Part shown: positions 25,909-34,700 of the stretch, one piece after another
Layout: each line of letters opens with the position of its first letter
Position numbering within the stretch: the first letter of the stretch is position 1
Origin: Chakrabartyella piscis
Lineage (GTDB): Bacteria > Bacillota > Clostridia > Lachnospirales > Anaerotignaceae
Reading direction: 5' to 3'
DNA: 64,000 nt
Assembly: GCA_030067835.1 (NCBI GenBank)
Contig: CP092441.1
Span: 1,736,001 to 1,800,000, forward strand
Position numbers and translations under genes: made by a program
Notes under the pieces: generated by a model
What the model was told of the DNA's origin: nothing
Databases searched by the model: none
The model's input: the letters and a program-made list of their open reading frames with translations, nothing else

Positions 25909-26601
25909 ATGATAGAAAACACAAACATTCCACAAGTCAATAGCAGATTGCGTCAACACATTGTTAGAATGCCATCTGAAATCAATGCTGCAAGCGGTAT
26001 TGATATATGGGGTAGAAACATCAAATCCCTTGTTTTTTCAACAGATATTGCCATCATTCGCAACTGTAATGCAGATGCTGTTTTGGCTGTATATCCATTT
26101 ACACCACAACAAATCATTGCAGATTCCATTATTTCATCTTCCAGTATGCCTGTTTTTTGTGGCGTTGGCGGTGGAACTACAACTGGTCCTCGTGTGGTTA
26201 TGTTGGCAAAGGATGCTGAAGCCTTGGGCGCCATGGCAGTTGTGGTCAATGCACCAACCACCAATAGAGTCATTCATCACATTCATGATATTATTGATAT
26301 TCCCATTGTTGTCACTGTTTTGGATGAAAATTCTGATATTGAAGGTCGTATCAAAGCTGGTTGTAGCATTTTGAATGTTTCTGCTGCTGCAAGAACTGCT
26401 GAAGTGGTTCGTAAAATACGAGAAAAACATCCCGATATTGCCATTATTGCAACGGGTGGTCCTACTCGTCAAAGTATCAAAGAAACCATTGCAGCTGGTG
26501 CAAATGCCATTAGTTTTACACCACCAACTGCTGCTGAACTATTCCACGGTATGATGAGTCGATATCGCAAAGACCATGAAGAAAGTCAAAATAACAAATA
26601 A
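25909..26601 (+). CDS. conserved TIM-barrel-like protein of unknown function
   Basis: I recognise this as a protein conserved in many Clostridia and usually labelled only as a hydrolase. It has the alternating strand/helix rhythm of a phosphate-binding barrel. Glycine-rich turns occur at PVFCGVGGGTTTGPR, ILNVSAAART and AIIATGGPTRQS, and AAGANAISFTPP comes near the end. These resemble the phosphate-gripping loops of aldolase- or IMPDH-type barrels, but no catalytic residue set can be assigned. It has its own promoter, a GGAG site six bases before the ATG and its own terminator, so it is monocistronic. The substrate and role are unknown. Confidence 0.7.
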   Translation: MIENTNIPQVNSRLRQHIVRMPSEINAASGIDIWGRNIKSLVFSTDIAIIRNCNADAVLAVYPFTPQQIIADSIISSSSMPVFCGVGGGTTTGPRVVMLAKDAEALGAMAVVVNAPTTNRVIHHIHDIIDIPIVVTVLDENSDIEGRIKAGCSILNVSAAARTAEVVRKIREKHPDIAIIATGGPTRQSIKETIAAGANAISFTPPTAAELFHGMMSRYRKDHEESQNNK

Positions 26602-26616
26602 AATTTAAATAAAAAC

Positions 26617-26660
26617 AAAGCTCACACCACGATTTGAAATTATGGTATGAGCTTTTTTAT
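26617..26660. terminator. terminator after the barrel protein gene
   Basis: AAAGCTCACACCA pairs with TGGTATGAGCTTT over 13 positions with one mismatch, followed by a T-run. It can also work for the minus strand. Confidence 0.8.
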
Positions 26661-26674
26661 TTTTATAGTTAAAC

Positions 26675-26700
26675 GGGTCGATGAGGGCATCGACCCTACG
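26675..26700. repeat. GTAGGG-flanked hairpin repeat, copy 2
   Basis: GGGTCGATG and CATCGACCC form the same nine-base stem as copy 1, here with loop AGGG, followed by TACG. The downstream ATTAAG, TTATCTT and TTGG pattern is also shared with copy 1. Confidence 0.7.
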
Positions 26701-26743
26701 CCTTCTTATTAAGCCTTTTTATCTTGAATTGGGACTTATTATT

Positions 26744-28651
26744 TTAAATTATTTTTTTATCATACAATCTAGCAGCATTCAAAACAACCAATACAGAACC
26801 AGCGTTGTGTACCAAAGCGCCTGTTGCTGGTGTCAATAGACCCATTACAGACAACACAATGGCAATACAGTTGATGGTCATTGCTAAGGTTATATTGAAT
26901 TTGATTGAGAAAATGGTTGCATCAGATAATTTTTTCAAATAGGAAATTTTAGAAATATCATCACCCATAATGGCAATATCTGCTGCATCAATGGCAATAT
27001 CACTGCCCATAGTGCCCATTGCTATACCAACAGAAGCTGTTTTCAGTGCAGGTGCATCATTGACACCATCACCAACCATACACACATTGACAGATTGTTC
27101 CATAAGTGATTGGATTGCAGCAACTTTTCCTTCTGGCAACAAAGATGCATGTACTTCTGTAATTCCAACTTTTTCTGCAATGAAGTTTGCACTCTTTTCA
27201 TTGTCGCCTGTCAACAAAATGGTGTTTTTGATACCAGAATCATGCAAAGTTGCAATGGCTTTTGCTGATGTTTCCTTGATTTCATCAGACAAACCAACAA
27301 TACCCATAACCACACTTTCATTTGCAACAATGATGACTGCTTTTCCTTCTTCTCTTAATCCAGCTATTTTTTTATGAATTTCATCTGATAGTTCCAAGTT
27401 GATTGCTTCCATCAATTTTTCATTGCCACAGAAAATCATACTGCCATCAACAGACGCCAAAACACCTTTACCCACTTGCATTGCAAAGTCTTTGATTTCC
27501 AGTGCTTCCAAATGGTTTTTCTTTGCATAATTGACAACTGCTTTTCCAATTGGATGTTCTGATCTGCTTTCTACAGCCGATACCACTGGCATCAATTTAT
27601 TTTCATCTCCTACAAATGAAACAATGTCACTGACTGCCAAATTTCCAAGGGTAATGGTTCCTGTTTTGTCAAATGCAACTGTAGATACCATACCCATACG
27701 TTCCAAAGCTTCTCCTGATTTGATGAGCACACCATTTTTTGTTGCTTGACCGATTGCTGCCATAATGGAAGTTGGTGTTGCAAGTGCCAATGCACATGGA
27801 CAAAATACAACCAAAACCGTAACTGCTCTTGTCAAAGCTGCGTCTGGTGCTTGGAATCCAAACATAAACACGAGATATGTAATGATGGCAATGATACAAG
27901 CAGATGGAACCAAATAAGATGCCCATTTGTCCACTGTTTTTTGTGTAGGTGCCTTTTGTTCTTCTGCTTCTGCAACCAATTGAATCATTTTTTGTAAAGA
28001 TGAATTTGCAAAGGATTTGGTCACCTGGATATCCACAGAACCAAAACGATTCATGGTGCCTGTAAATACATCATCACCTTCGCCTTTATCCACTGGTAAA
28101 GATTCTCCTGTGATGATAGATTGATCCACAGTTGTGGTTCCACTGACAATCACACCATCTGCTGAAAAACTTTCACCTGGCAATACACGTAAAATATCAC
28201 CAACTGCAATATTCTTTGCTTCTACCATTTCTTCTGTTGTATTTCCAGATGCATCCACTGTAATTTTTCTACCAACACTTGGCAAAAGATTGAACAACAA
28301 TTCAATACCTCTTTTTGCTTTTTCTACAGTTCTACCTTCCAAATATTCCCCAATTGCCATGATAAATGCAACTTCACCAGCTGCAAAAACATCGCCAATG
28401 TAAACAGCTGCAACCATAGCAATGGTAATGAGAAGTGGTGATGTGATTTTTTTATCCATAACCGTAACCACTGCCCAATAGGCAATTGGTGTTCCAGAAA
28501 TCAACAAAGATACCCATGCTGGATTCACTGGACAGACAACAGAAATTTCCATCATTGGAAAGATATATTCCAAAAGAAAACTTGCTAGCAAAAATAAACC
28601 TGAAACCCAAAGCATTGGTATCGAATTGAGTTTTTCCATAAATTCATCCAT
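26744..28651 (-). CDS. P1B-type heavy-metal transporting ATPase without N-terminal metal-binding domain
   Basis: This 635-residue membrane pump exports a soft or transition metal ion. The transport motif is CPC at residues 284-286, the phosphorylation site DKTGT at 328-332, and the P1B signature SEHPIG at about 365. TGES lies at 181-184 and the hinge GDGVNDAP at 527-534. No HMA domain precedes the first helix. The last two helices read NITLAMTINCIAI and GALVHNAGSVLVVLNAARL. They show neither the YN/MSS set of Cu(I) pumps nor the Lys/Asp set of Zn/Cd pumps. The gene follows csoR after 11 bases, which favours copper, but the metal is uncertain. Confidence 0.88.
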   Translation of the reverse strand: MDEFMEKLNSIPMLWVSGLFLLASFLLEYIFPMMEISVVCPVNPAWVSLLISGTPIAYWAVVTVMDKKITSPLLITIAMVAAVYIGDVFAAGEVAFIMAIGEYLEGRTVEKAKRGIELLFNLLPSVGRKITVDASGNTTEEMVEAKNIAVGDILRVLPGESFSADGVIVSGTTTVDQSIITGESLPVDKGEGDDVFTGTMNRFGSVDIQVTKSFANSSLQKMIQLVAEAEEQKAPTQKTVDKWASYLVPSACIIAIITYLVFMFGFQAPDAALTRAVTVLVVFCPCALALATPTSIMAAIGQATKNGVLIKSGEALERMGMVSTVAFDKTGTITLGNLAVSDIVSFVGDENKLMPVVSAVESRSEHPIGKAVVNYAKKNHLEALEIKDFAMQVGKGVLASVDGSMIFCGNEKLMEAINLELSDEIHKKIAGLREEGKAVIIVANESVVMGIVGLSDEIKETSAKAIATLHDSGIKNTILLTGDNEKSANFIAEKVGITEVHASLLPEGKVAAIQSLMEQSVNVCMVGDGVNDAPALKTASVGIAMGTMGSDIAIDAADIAIMGDDISKISYLKKLSDATIFSIKFNITLAMTINCIAIVLSVMGLLTPATGALVHNAGSVLVVLNAARLYDKKII

Positions 28652-28662
28652 AATTTTTCTCC

Positions 28663-28938
28663 TTATAAAGTTTTTGAAAATTTATTGAGTGCAGAAACCA
28701 ATTTATCTATGGCTTCATCACCATGACCATCTTGCACTGCATCCAACACACAGTGATGCATATGACCTTCTAAAATCACTTGACCTGTTTTGTGAAGTGC
28801 TGCTTTCACTGCTCCAATTTGCACCAAAATATCTTCACAAGGTTTGTCTTCATTGACCATTTTTTGAATGCCACGTACTTGACCTTCAATTTTTTTGAGA
28901 CGCATATTGATTGCATCTACGTCCATACATTGTTTCAT
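28663..28938 (-). CDS. csoR: CsoR-family metal-sensing repressor
   Basis: This small all-helical DNA-binding repressor (91 residues) releases its operator when it binds Cu(I) or a related ligand. The metal ligands are in the expected places: Cys34 in KPCEDIL, and His59 with Cys63 in EGHMHHC (His-x3-Cys). The frame is open to 29019, but AGGAGG lies seven bases before the ATG at 28938, giving the normal size. A perfect palindrome with a G-tract lies between the -10 box and the ribosome binding site, so the gene is autoregulated together with the downstream ATPase gene. Related sensors of persulfide or nickel exist, but the Cys-His-Cys set supports copper. Confidence 0.9.
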   Translation of the reverse strand: MKQCMDVDAINMRLKKIEGQVRGIQKMVNEDKPCEDILVQIGAVKAALHKTGQVILEGHMHHCVLDAVQDGHGDEAIDKLVSALNKFSKTL

Positions 28939-28954
28939 ATTTTCTCCTCCTTTA

Positions 28955-28977
28955 GTACCCATAGGGGGTATGGGTAC
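28955..28977. promoter_or_regulatory. CsoR operator
   Basis: GTACCCATA (28955-28963) and TATGGGTAC (28969-28977) form a perfect nine-base inverted repeat around GGGGG. It matches the TACCC/GGGTA pattern with a central G-tract known for CsoR sites, and it directly abuts the -10 box. Confidence 0.85.
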
Positions 28978-29006
28978 ATAATATCCTTTTTGCAAATAAA
29001 TGTCAA
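28978..29006 (-). promoter_or_regulatory. promoter of csoR and the metal ATPase
   Basis: On the minus strand TTGACA (29001-29006) and TATTAT (28978-28983) are 17 bases apart. The operator begins at the next base, so bound repressor would block transcription initiation. Confidence 0.85.
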
Positions 29007-29012
29007 GAAAAA

Positions 29013-29047
29013 AGAACAAAAAAGAAGCAGACCAAAAGATCTACTCC
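29013..29047 (-). terminator. terminator of the second MATE gene
   Basis: On the minus strand GGAGTAGATC pairs with GGTCTGCTTC over ten positions including wobbles, with loop TTTT and a following T-run. Confidence 0.8.
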
Positions 29048-29088
29048 TTAATTTTATCACCCAGTTGTGTCAAAATGTTGCAATACCA

Positions 29089-30447
29089 TCAACGTTCTAT
29101 TGCAATTTCTTGTGTTTGTTTCAAAGTAACAGTCAATAAGATGATTGCAACCACAATGGAAATACAGTCTGCAACAGGTTGTGCCCAAATCAAACCATCC
29201 AAACCAAACAAATAGTTGACAATGAAGATGGTTGGAATAAAGAGCAACCCTTGTCTACTGACAGACAAAACCAAAGATGCCATTGCTTTTCCCATAGACT
29301 GTAAAGTGGACATAGAGACAAACATAATTCCCAACAAGCAACCAGATACTGCCTGTGCTCGTAACATAATGGTTCCATATGCAATAACTTCTGCATCGTT
29401 GATGAATACAGACACAATGGTTTCTGCTGTGACAAAATAGATGGATGCAATGACAACACCCATGCTCAAAGCAACTGTAATGATGTATTTGATGACTTGT
29501 TTCATTCTTGTGTAATTGCCTGCACCATAGTTATATCCAATCAAAGGTTGTGCCCCCATAGTCAAACCAAGATACAACATAATCAAAAGCATATTGGCTT
29601 TTAAAGCGATTCCCATTGCTGCAACTGGAATATCTCCATAACCACTTAAGAATACATTGTAAATCAAGCTGGCAATGCTCATTAAGAGATTGTTCAAAGA
29701 TGCTGGTGTTCCAATTTTAAATACATCTGATACAATTTTACCTTGTAATGTAAAATCTTTTGGTTGAATGGACAACACTGATTTTCCTTTTTGCAATAAG
29801 ATTACGTAATAAATAGATGCAATGACATTTCCAATCACCGTTGCAACTGCTGCACCAATGACACCCATATCCAAAGTCAAAATCATAATGGGGTCCAAAA
29901 CAATATTGACAATGGTACCAATCATCATCCCAATCATGGCTTCTTTTACAAGTCCTACACTACGCACAACATTACCATAGGCATTTGCCAAAACAATAAA
30001 TGGTGCACCAAAAGCAAGATATGTCAAATATTCATATACATATGCATATGTAGCTTCTGTTGCTCCTGTTAAAAGTACAACAGTTTCCATAAAAATAAGT
30101 CCCAAAACACCAATCAATAGACCTGCTCCAAGTGCACCATAGAAGCAAAAACTGCTGACATGTTTGATATCATCGGTTCGTTTTGCACCTAGATATCTGG
30201 AAATTGCAGAACTGCCACCAATGCCAAATAAGTTTCCCAAAGCAATGAATAGCATAAAAATTGGCATCGTCAAAGATACCGCTGCAACCTGCATTGCATC
30301 TCCTGTTTGTCCTACAAAAAATGTATCCGCTAAGTTGTAAAATAACATAACCATCATTGATGCGATGGTGGGTAGTGCCAATGTCCAAACTGACTTGGAA
30401 ATTGGTTGATTTTCAAATAAATCCTGTTTTTTGTTTGATATATCCAT
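29089..30447 (-). CDS. MATE family efflux transporter
   Basis: This is a 452-residue protein with about 12 membrane helices and the MATE start pattern (WTLALPTIASMMVMLFYNLADTFFVG, in two parts). It probably exports cationic or amphipathic compounds by sodium or proton antiport. It is the second gene after a MarR-type regulator, with a 59-base gap that contains a near copy of the marR operator (30460-30475). Besides read-through from the marR promoter, a second binding site may thus tune it directly. It resembles the group annotated as MepA/DinF-like; the substrate is unknown. Confidence 0.9.
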   Translation of the reverse strand: MDISNKKQDLFENQPISKSVWTLALPTIASMMVMLFYNLADTFFVGQTGDAMQVAAVSLTMPIFMLFIALGNLFGIGGSSAISRYLGAKRTDDIKHVSSFCFYGALGAGLLIGVLGLIFMETVVLLTGATEATYAYVYEYLTYLAFGAPFIVLANAYGNVVRSVGLVKEAMIGMMIGTIVNIVLDPIMILTLDMGVIGAAVATVIGNVIASIYYVILLQKGKSVLSIQPKDFTLQGKIVSDVFKIGTPASLNNLLMSIASLIYNVFLSGYGDIPVAAMGIALKANMLLIMLYLGLTMGAQPLIGYNYGAGNYTRMKQVIKYIITVALSMGVVIASIYFVTAETIVSVFINDAEVIAYGTIMLRAQAVSGCLLGIMFVSMSTLQSMGKAMASLVLSVSRQGLLFIPTIFIVNYLFGLDGLIWAQPVADCISIVVAIILLTVTLKQTQEIAIER

Positions 30448-30459
30448 TTCACTCTCCTT

Positions 30460-30475
30460 TTGTTTTGCACCAAAC
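30460..30475. promoter_or_regulatory. second, imperfect MarR operator copy
   Basis: TTGTTTTGCACCAAAC differs at two of 16 positions from the same part of the palindrome at 30956-30973. It lies just upstream of the MATE start codon. Confidence 0.5.
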
Positions 30476-30506
30476 TATCTATCCCAAAAGAATACAACAA
30501 AATCAA

Positions 30507-30941
30507 TTACTTTAAATTTCGTTGTATTTTTTTTAAAATATGAATGAGTGCCGCTTCTTCTTCTACTGTGATATTTTCCAAAATTTTTTCATTGGCTTTT
30601 GCTATCAACCGCTCCGTTTCCGCTTGTTGTTGCAACGCCTTTTCTGTCAAAACAATTTTACGCAATCGTGCATCTTCTTTGACTGGCTCTCGTTTGATAA
30701 GTCCATTTTTTTCCATATTGCTGATCATCAAACTGACCGATGAACGATGTAATTCAAAAGCTTCCTCAATATCCTTTTGGAATACATCATCTGCTTTGCT
30801 CCGATCAAAAACAAAGGAAATTACATGAGCTTGTGGCACAGAAACCTCTTTGTTCATACCCTTAGAAAGCACATTATCAATTTCTCTTTTGGCAAGATGT
30901 ACTGTTTTGATCATTTCCAAAGTAGTTTTTTTGTTTTCCAT
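30507..30941 (-). CDS. MarR family transcriptional regulator
   Basis: This is a 144-residue winged-helix repressor. The recognition region is FELHRSSVSLMISNMEKNGLI, followed by the wing REPVKEDARLRKIVLT, both typical of MarR. Dimerisation helices form the two ends. The frame is open to 31064, but AGGAGG six bases before the ATG at 30941 sets the start. A perfect 18-base palindrome lies between the -10 box and this ribosome site, so the protein very probably represses itself and the following MATE exporter. The inducer is unknown. Confidence 0.9.
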   Translation of the reverse strand: MENKKTTLEMIKTVHLAKREIDNVLSKGMNKEVSVPQAHVISFVFDRSKADDVFQKDIEEAFELHRSSVSLMISNMEKNGLIKREPVKEDARLRKIVLTEKALQQQAETERLIAKANEKILENITVEEEAALIHILKKIQRNLK

Positions 30942-30955
30942 GATGTACCTCCTTT

Positions 30956-30973
30956 TTGTTTTGTACAAAACAA
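30956..30973. promoter_or_regulatory. MarR operator (18-base perfect palindrome)
   Basis: TTGTTTTGT and ACAAAACAA join without a spacer. The palindrome overlaps the last base of the -10 box and extends over the probable transcription start, an ideal repressor position. Confidence 0.8.
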
Positions 30974-31001
30974 TATTACACATGAAATCACAATTTGTCA
31001 A
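30973..31001 (-). promoter_or_regulatory. promoter of marR-type gene and MATE
   Basis: On the minus strand TTGACA (30996-31001) and TAATAT (30973-30978) are 17 bases apart. Confidence 0.85.
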
Positions 31002-31042
31002 GTGAAAATTACATAAAAATAAGCGAACCCGAAAGTCCGCAT

Positions 31043-31321
31043 TAAGGCGGCGAGAATTGAACACACTCGTCCTCAGCGAAAATAAATAAGCCTTTTCGGT
31101 TTATCCTCAATCAAAATAGCTTTGGCTATTCCTCAATCGGATGCACCAAAAATTCTAGATTTATTTTTCGTTGAGGATGCAGGCAGTTTTGGGATGAAAA
31201 TTCTTTTTTCTAGCAAGGCAGACGATTGAATCGTACCTAAAGGTACGGTGATTGAGGATAACGCAGCCTAGGGAGAAGAATTTTATCACAAAACCGAGTG
31301 GGTTCAACTCTCGCCACCTTA
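31043..31321. repeat. 279-base structured intergenic element bounded by 27-base inverted repeats
   Basis: The ends (31043-31069 and 31295-31321) are inverted repeats identical at 24 of 27 positions and contain GTTCAA, like a tRNA T-arm. Inside are two further long hairpins. In the first, CCTCAGCGAAAATAAAT near 31071 pairs with ATTTATTTTTCGTTGAGG near 31160. In the second, GTTTTGGGATGAAAATTCTT near 31187 pairs with AAGAATTTTATCACAAAAC near 31277. Small tips are AATAGC-TTTG-GCTATT and CGTACC-TAAA-GGTACG. The layout is a three-way junction. No coding frame of note is inside. It may be a miniature mobile element or a structured RNA. Confidence 0.7.
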
Positions 31322-31332
31322 CCCATCAAATC

Positions 31333-31743
31333 TTATTTACTTTGCAACAAATCTCTAATTTCCATCAACAGCTTCACATCATCTGGAATCACAGGTTCTG
31401 CTGGAGCTGGTGCAGGTTCTTCTTTTTTCTTATGTACTTTGTTGATTGCTTTTACCATCATAAATACCACAAATGCAGTCAATAAGAATGTGATGATATT
31501 TTGAATGAAATTGCCATAATAAATTGCAGATTCTGCCACTTCTTTTGTTGCTGGTGTAATCACATATTTCAAATCTGTGAAGGAAATACCATTGAACAAA
31601 ATTCCAATGATTGGCATTACCACATCTTTCACCAAAGAATTGACAATGGTTGTGAAAGCACCACCAATAATCACGCCAATTGCCAAGTCAATGACATTAC
31701 CCCTTGTAATAAATGTTTTAAATTCGCTTGCAAACCCCTTCAT
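31333..31743 (-). CDS. mscL: large-conductance mechanosensitive channel
   Basis: This 136-residue inner-membrane channel opens under membrane tension to release solutes during osmotic downshock. The N-terminal helix and first transmembrane segment (FKTFITRGNVIDLAIGVIIG) with the GGAFTTIVNSLV gate region are nearly invariant in MscL. A second membrane helix follows (FIQNIITFLLTAFVVFMMVKA in two parts), and a charged C-terminal bundle is present (KKKEEPAPAPAEP then a short helix). The gene stands between sbcC and a structured intergenic element, and no promoter is obvious. It may be read from the sbcDC transcript, since only 35 bases separate it from sbcC. Confidence 0.95.
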   Translation of the reverse strand: MKGFASEFKTFITRGNVIDLAIGVIIGGAFTTIVNSLVKDVVMPIIGILFNGISFTDLKYVITPATKEVAESAIYYGNFIQNIITFLLTAFVVFMMVKAINKVHKKKEEPAPAPAEPVIPDDVKLLMEIRDLLQSK

Positions 31744-31778
31744 ACTACATCTCCTTTTTGTTGCTTTTCATCATACAA

Positions 31779-34700
31779 TCACCCTATTTGTATTTTACTA
31801 CCATTTGTGCTTTTTTGCACTAAAATTTTCTTTTCTATGCTTTCTTTTAACTCAGAAACATGGGATACAATACCCACCAAACGCTTCCCATCTGACAAAC
31901 GTTGCAATACTTCAATGGCTTGTTCTCTGGAGTTTTCATCCAAAGAGCCGAATCCTTCGTCAATAAACATGGTTTCGATATCCACACCACCAGCATACAT
32001 TTGGATGACATCTGCAAGCCCAAGTGCCAGTGACAAAGATGCTTTGAAAGATTCACCACCAGACAACGATTTGACAGAACGTGTGGTTCCTGTGTAGTAG
32101 TCGATGACTTCCATATCCAGACCCGTTTGGCTTCTCTTATCCCTTGTACCTTCTGCACGTACCAAAGCATATCTACCAGCAGTCATATCATGGAGCCTTT
32201 GGTTGGCTGCTTGCAAAATCTGGTCAAAATAAAACATTTGCACATAGACTTCAAATGTGATTTTCAATGCACCAATGCCCTGTAAATCACCATTGGCTGC
32301 TTTGGATAACTCTGCTATTGGCAAGTAGATAGCTTCTGCTTTTTGTCTGAATTTCCATTGTTCTTCTGCTTTTTCCAATAGTTGTTGCAAAATGGCTATG
32401 GTTTTGCCACGTTCCAATTTTTGCACTTCCAATTCCATCAGCTGATTGGTGATGGTCTGTTCTTTTTCTTGCAAAGCCACCAAATCCACAACAACTGCTT
32501 CTTCGCCAACACCTTTTTTTGCTGCTTGGAACAACTCTTTTGTGTTTTCTAGTTTTGTGAAATATCCTCTATTTTCAGATTCCATTGTTTCCAAAATCAT
32601 TCTACTTTCTGGCAAATTGGATTTATATGCTTCTGGATTGACAAACCCTTGTTTTTCTAGCTCCAAAGCAAGTTCTTTTGTTTTTTTGTTGAGATTACCT
32701 TGTAATTCTTGTTTCTGACGTTTCTTTTCTACTAGCATCGTCTGTTGTTCAGACAATTCTTCTTTTTTCTGTTGCCATAACTGTACAATCCAAGCTCTAT
32801 CTTTGTCTTCTTGTTCGATATAGCGTTTTAGGCTTGCAATATTACGTTCCATATCTTCTTTTTTGGTGTCTCCAAGTCGATTTTGGAACCCTTTCCATTC
32901 ACCTTGCAATCCATGAACAACAGATGCAATATTTTTTTGTTCTTGCACTGTAATTTCCAAAAAGCTTTTGTAATTTTCCAGTGCTGTCATATCTTTTTCT
33001 ATTGTAGCTTCCAATTCTTGCAATGCAATTTGTTGTGTTTGCAACTCTTTTTTGTTTTGTTCTAGGATAGCATATCCATTTTGCCATGTAGCAATTGTTT
33101 CTGCTATTTCTGTAATTTGAATTTGTTCTACACTGCAATCTGCTTCCAGTCTTTCCTTGATGGCACTACAAATTGTGCTTTGTGCTTTGCCTTCTGTTCG
33201 TATTTTTTCTTGTTGGCTAAAAGCTTCTGCTTCTTTCTTCTTCCATTTTTCCCAAGTTTCTTTTGTTGGTGCTTCGTCTGGAATTTTTGCAATATTGGGA
33301 TGATGCAAAGAACCACAAACAGGACATGCATCTCCTTCTATCAAGTTTTCTGCCAAATTCCCTGCTTGTGCACCTAAATATGCAATTTCAACCTGTTCAC
33401 GCATTTTCTCAATTTCTTGATACTTTTGTTCCACTTGCTTATATTCTCTACGCATTGCATTTAATTTATTGATTTCTTGCTCTAATTTTTTTTGGTCCAA
33501 AAGCAATCCATCTAATTTTACTTTGCGTTCTTGCTCTTTCTCCATTTTTTGTTGCAAAATCAATTGTTCACGTTCCAATTTACTTTTTTCTTGTACTTGT
33601 TTTTGTGCTGCTTCAATGCCCTTGCTTTTTTGTTCCATATCCCTTTGGATTTCTTGTTTCTTTTGCTCAATATTTTCCAAAAATGCACGATTTTTTGCAA
33701 GATTTGTTTCTACCAATTCTTTTTCATCAAACAATTGCAAATGTTCTTCTAATTTTTGCAAGCGAATACGCTCTCCATCCAAAGCCACCTTCGTTTCTTC
33801 CAAACGTTCTTTTTCCTTCTCTTTTTCTTGGAACACAGGTGTCAAAACAGCAATGGATTTTTCATATGTTTCCACTTCTTTTGTAGCAATTTCCAGCTGC
33901 AATTGGATTCGATTCTTTTCATTTGCAATGGGTGCAATATAGTCCAAAGCCTTTCTTTGCAATTGTAACCCTTTCATTTCAACCAATTTCACTTCTTCTT
34001 GTTGCTCCAAAGCAATCAAGTCTTCTTTGGTTTGTTTCAAAGTCACAATTTGACGATTGATCAATTCCCCTTTTGCAATTTCTTCCTTCAAAGAACTGCT
34101 TTCCTCTTGTGATTGCTTCCATTTACCTTCGATTCCAGCAAAGTCTTTTTGTGATTGGAACAAAATGCCCTTTTGTTTCACCAAAAATGTATCCACATCA
34201 TACAAAGCATCCTTTGCAACCACATCTTCATCCAATTGATTCATATATTGCAACAAAAATTTTCCGCTATCTTCAAAGGCAATTCTTGCTTCTTTTTCTT
34301 GTTCTTTGAGCAATTGTTGGAATTCTGAAAACAAATCTGTGTGGAATATTTTACGGAAAATCAATCCACGTTTGCTACTATCTGCATGTAATAACTCCAA
34401 GAATTCACCTTGTGCAATCATAGAAATTTGTTTGAACTGTTTTGCATCCAAACCAAGCAATTCTGTTACTGCATTTTTGACAGGTGTATTGCCATCAGAC
34501 AAAACCATTCCATCTTTGGATAAAGTTGCTTCTGCTGGCACTGTTGTCATGCCATCACCATTTTTCTTTGCTCTGGCATAAGATGGACTTCTGGTGATTT
34601 TATAGGTATCTCCTTTATGGGTAAATTCCAATTCCACAAAGGTTTTTGTATCTGCTATTGCAAAATGACTTCTGACACCATCGGTACTGCGTACAGAACC

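Noticed and set aside
31043-31321. tRNA gene suggested by the GTTCAA-containing ends
   Set aside because: Only a T-arm-like half is visible at each end, in opposite orientations. No anticodon arm, D-arm or acceptor pairing can be assembled.
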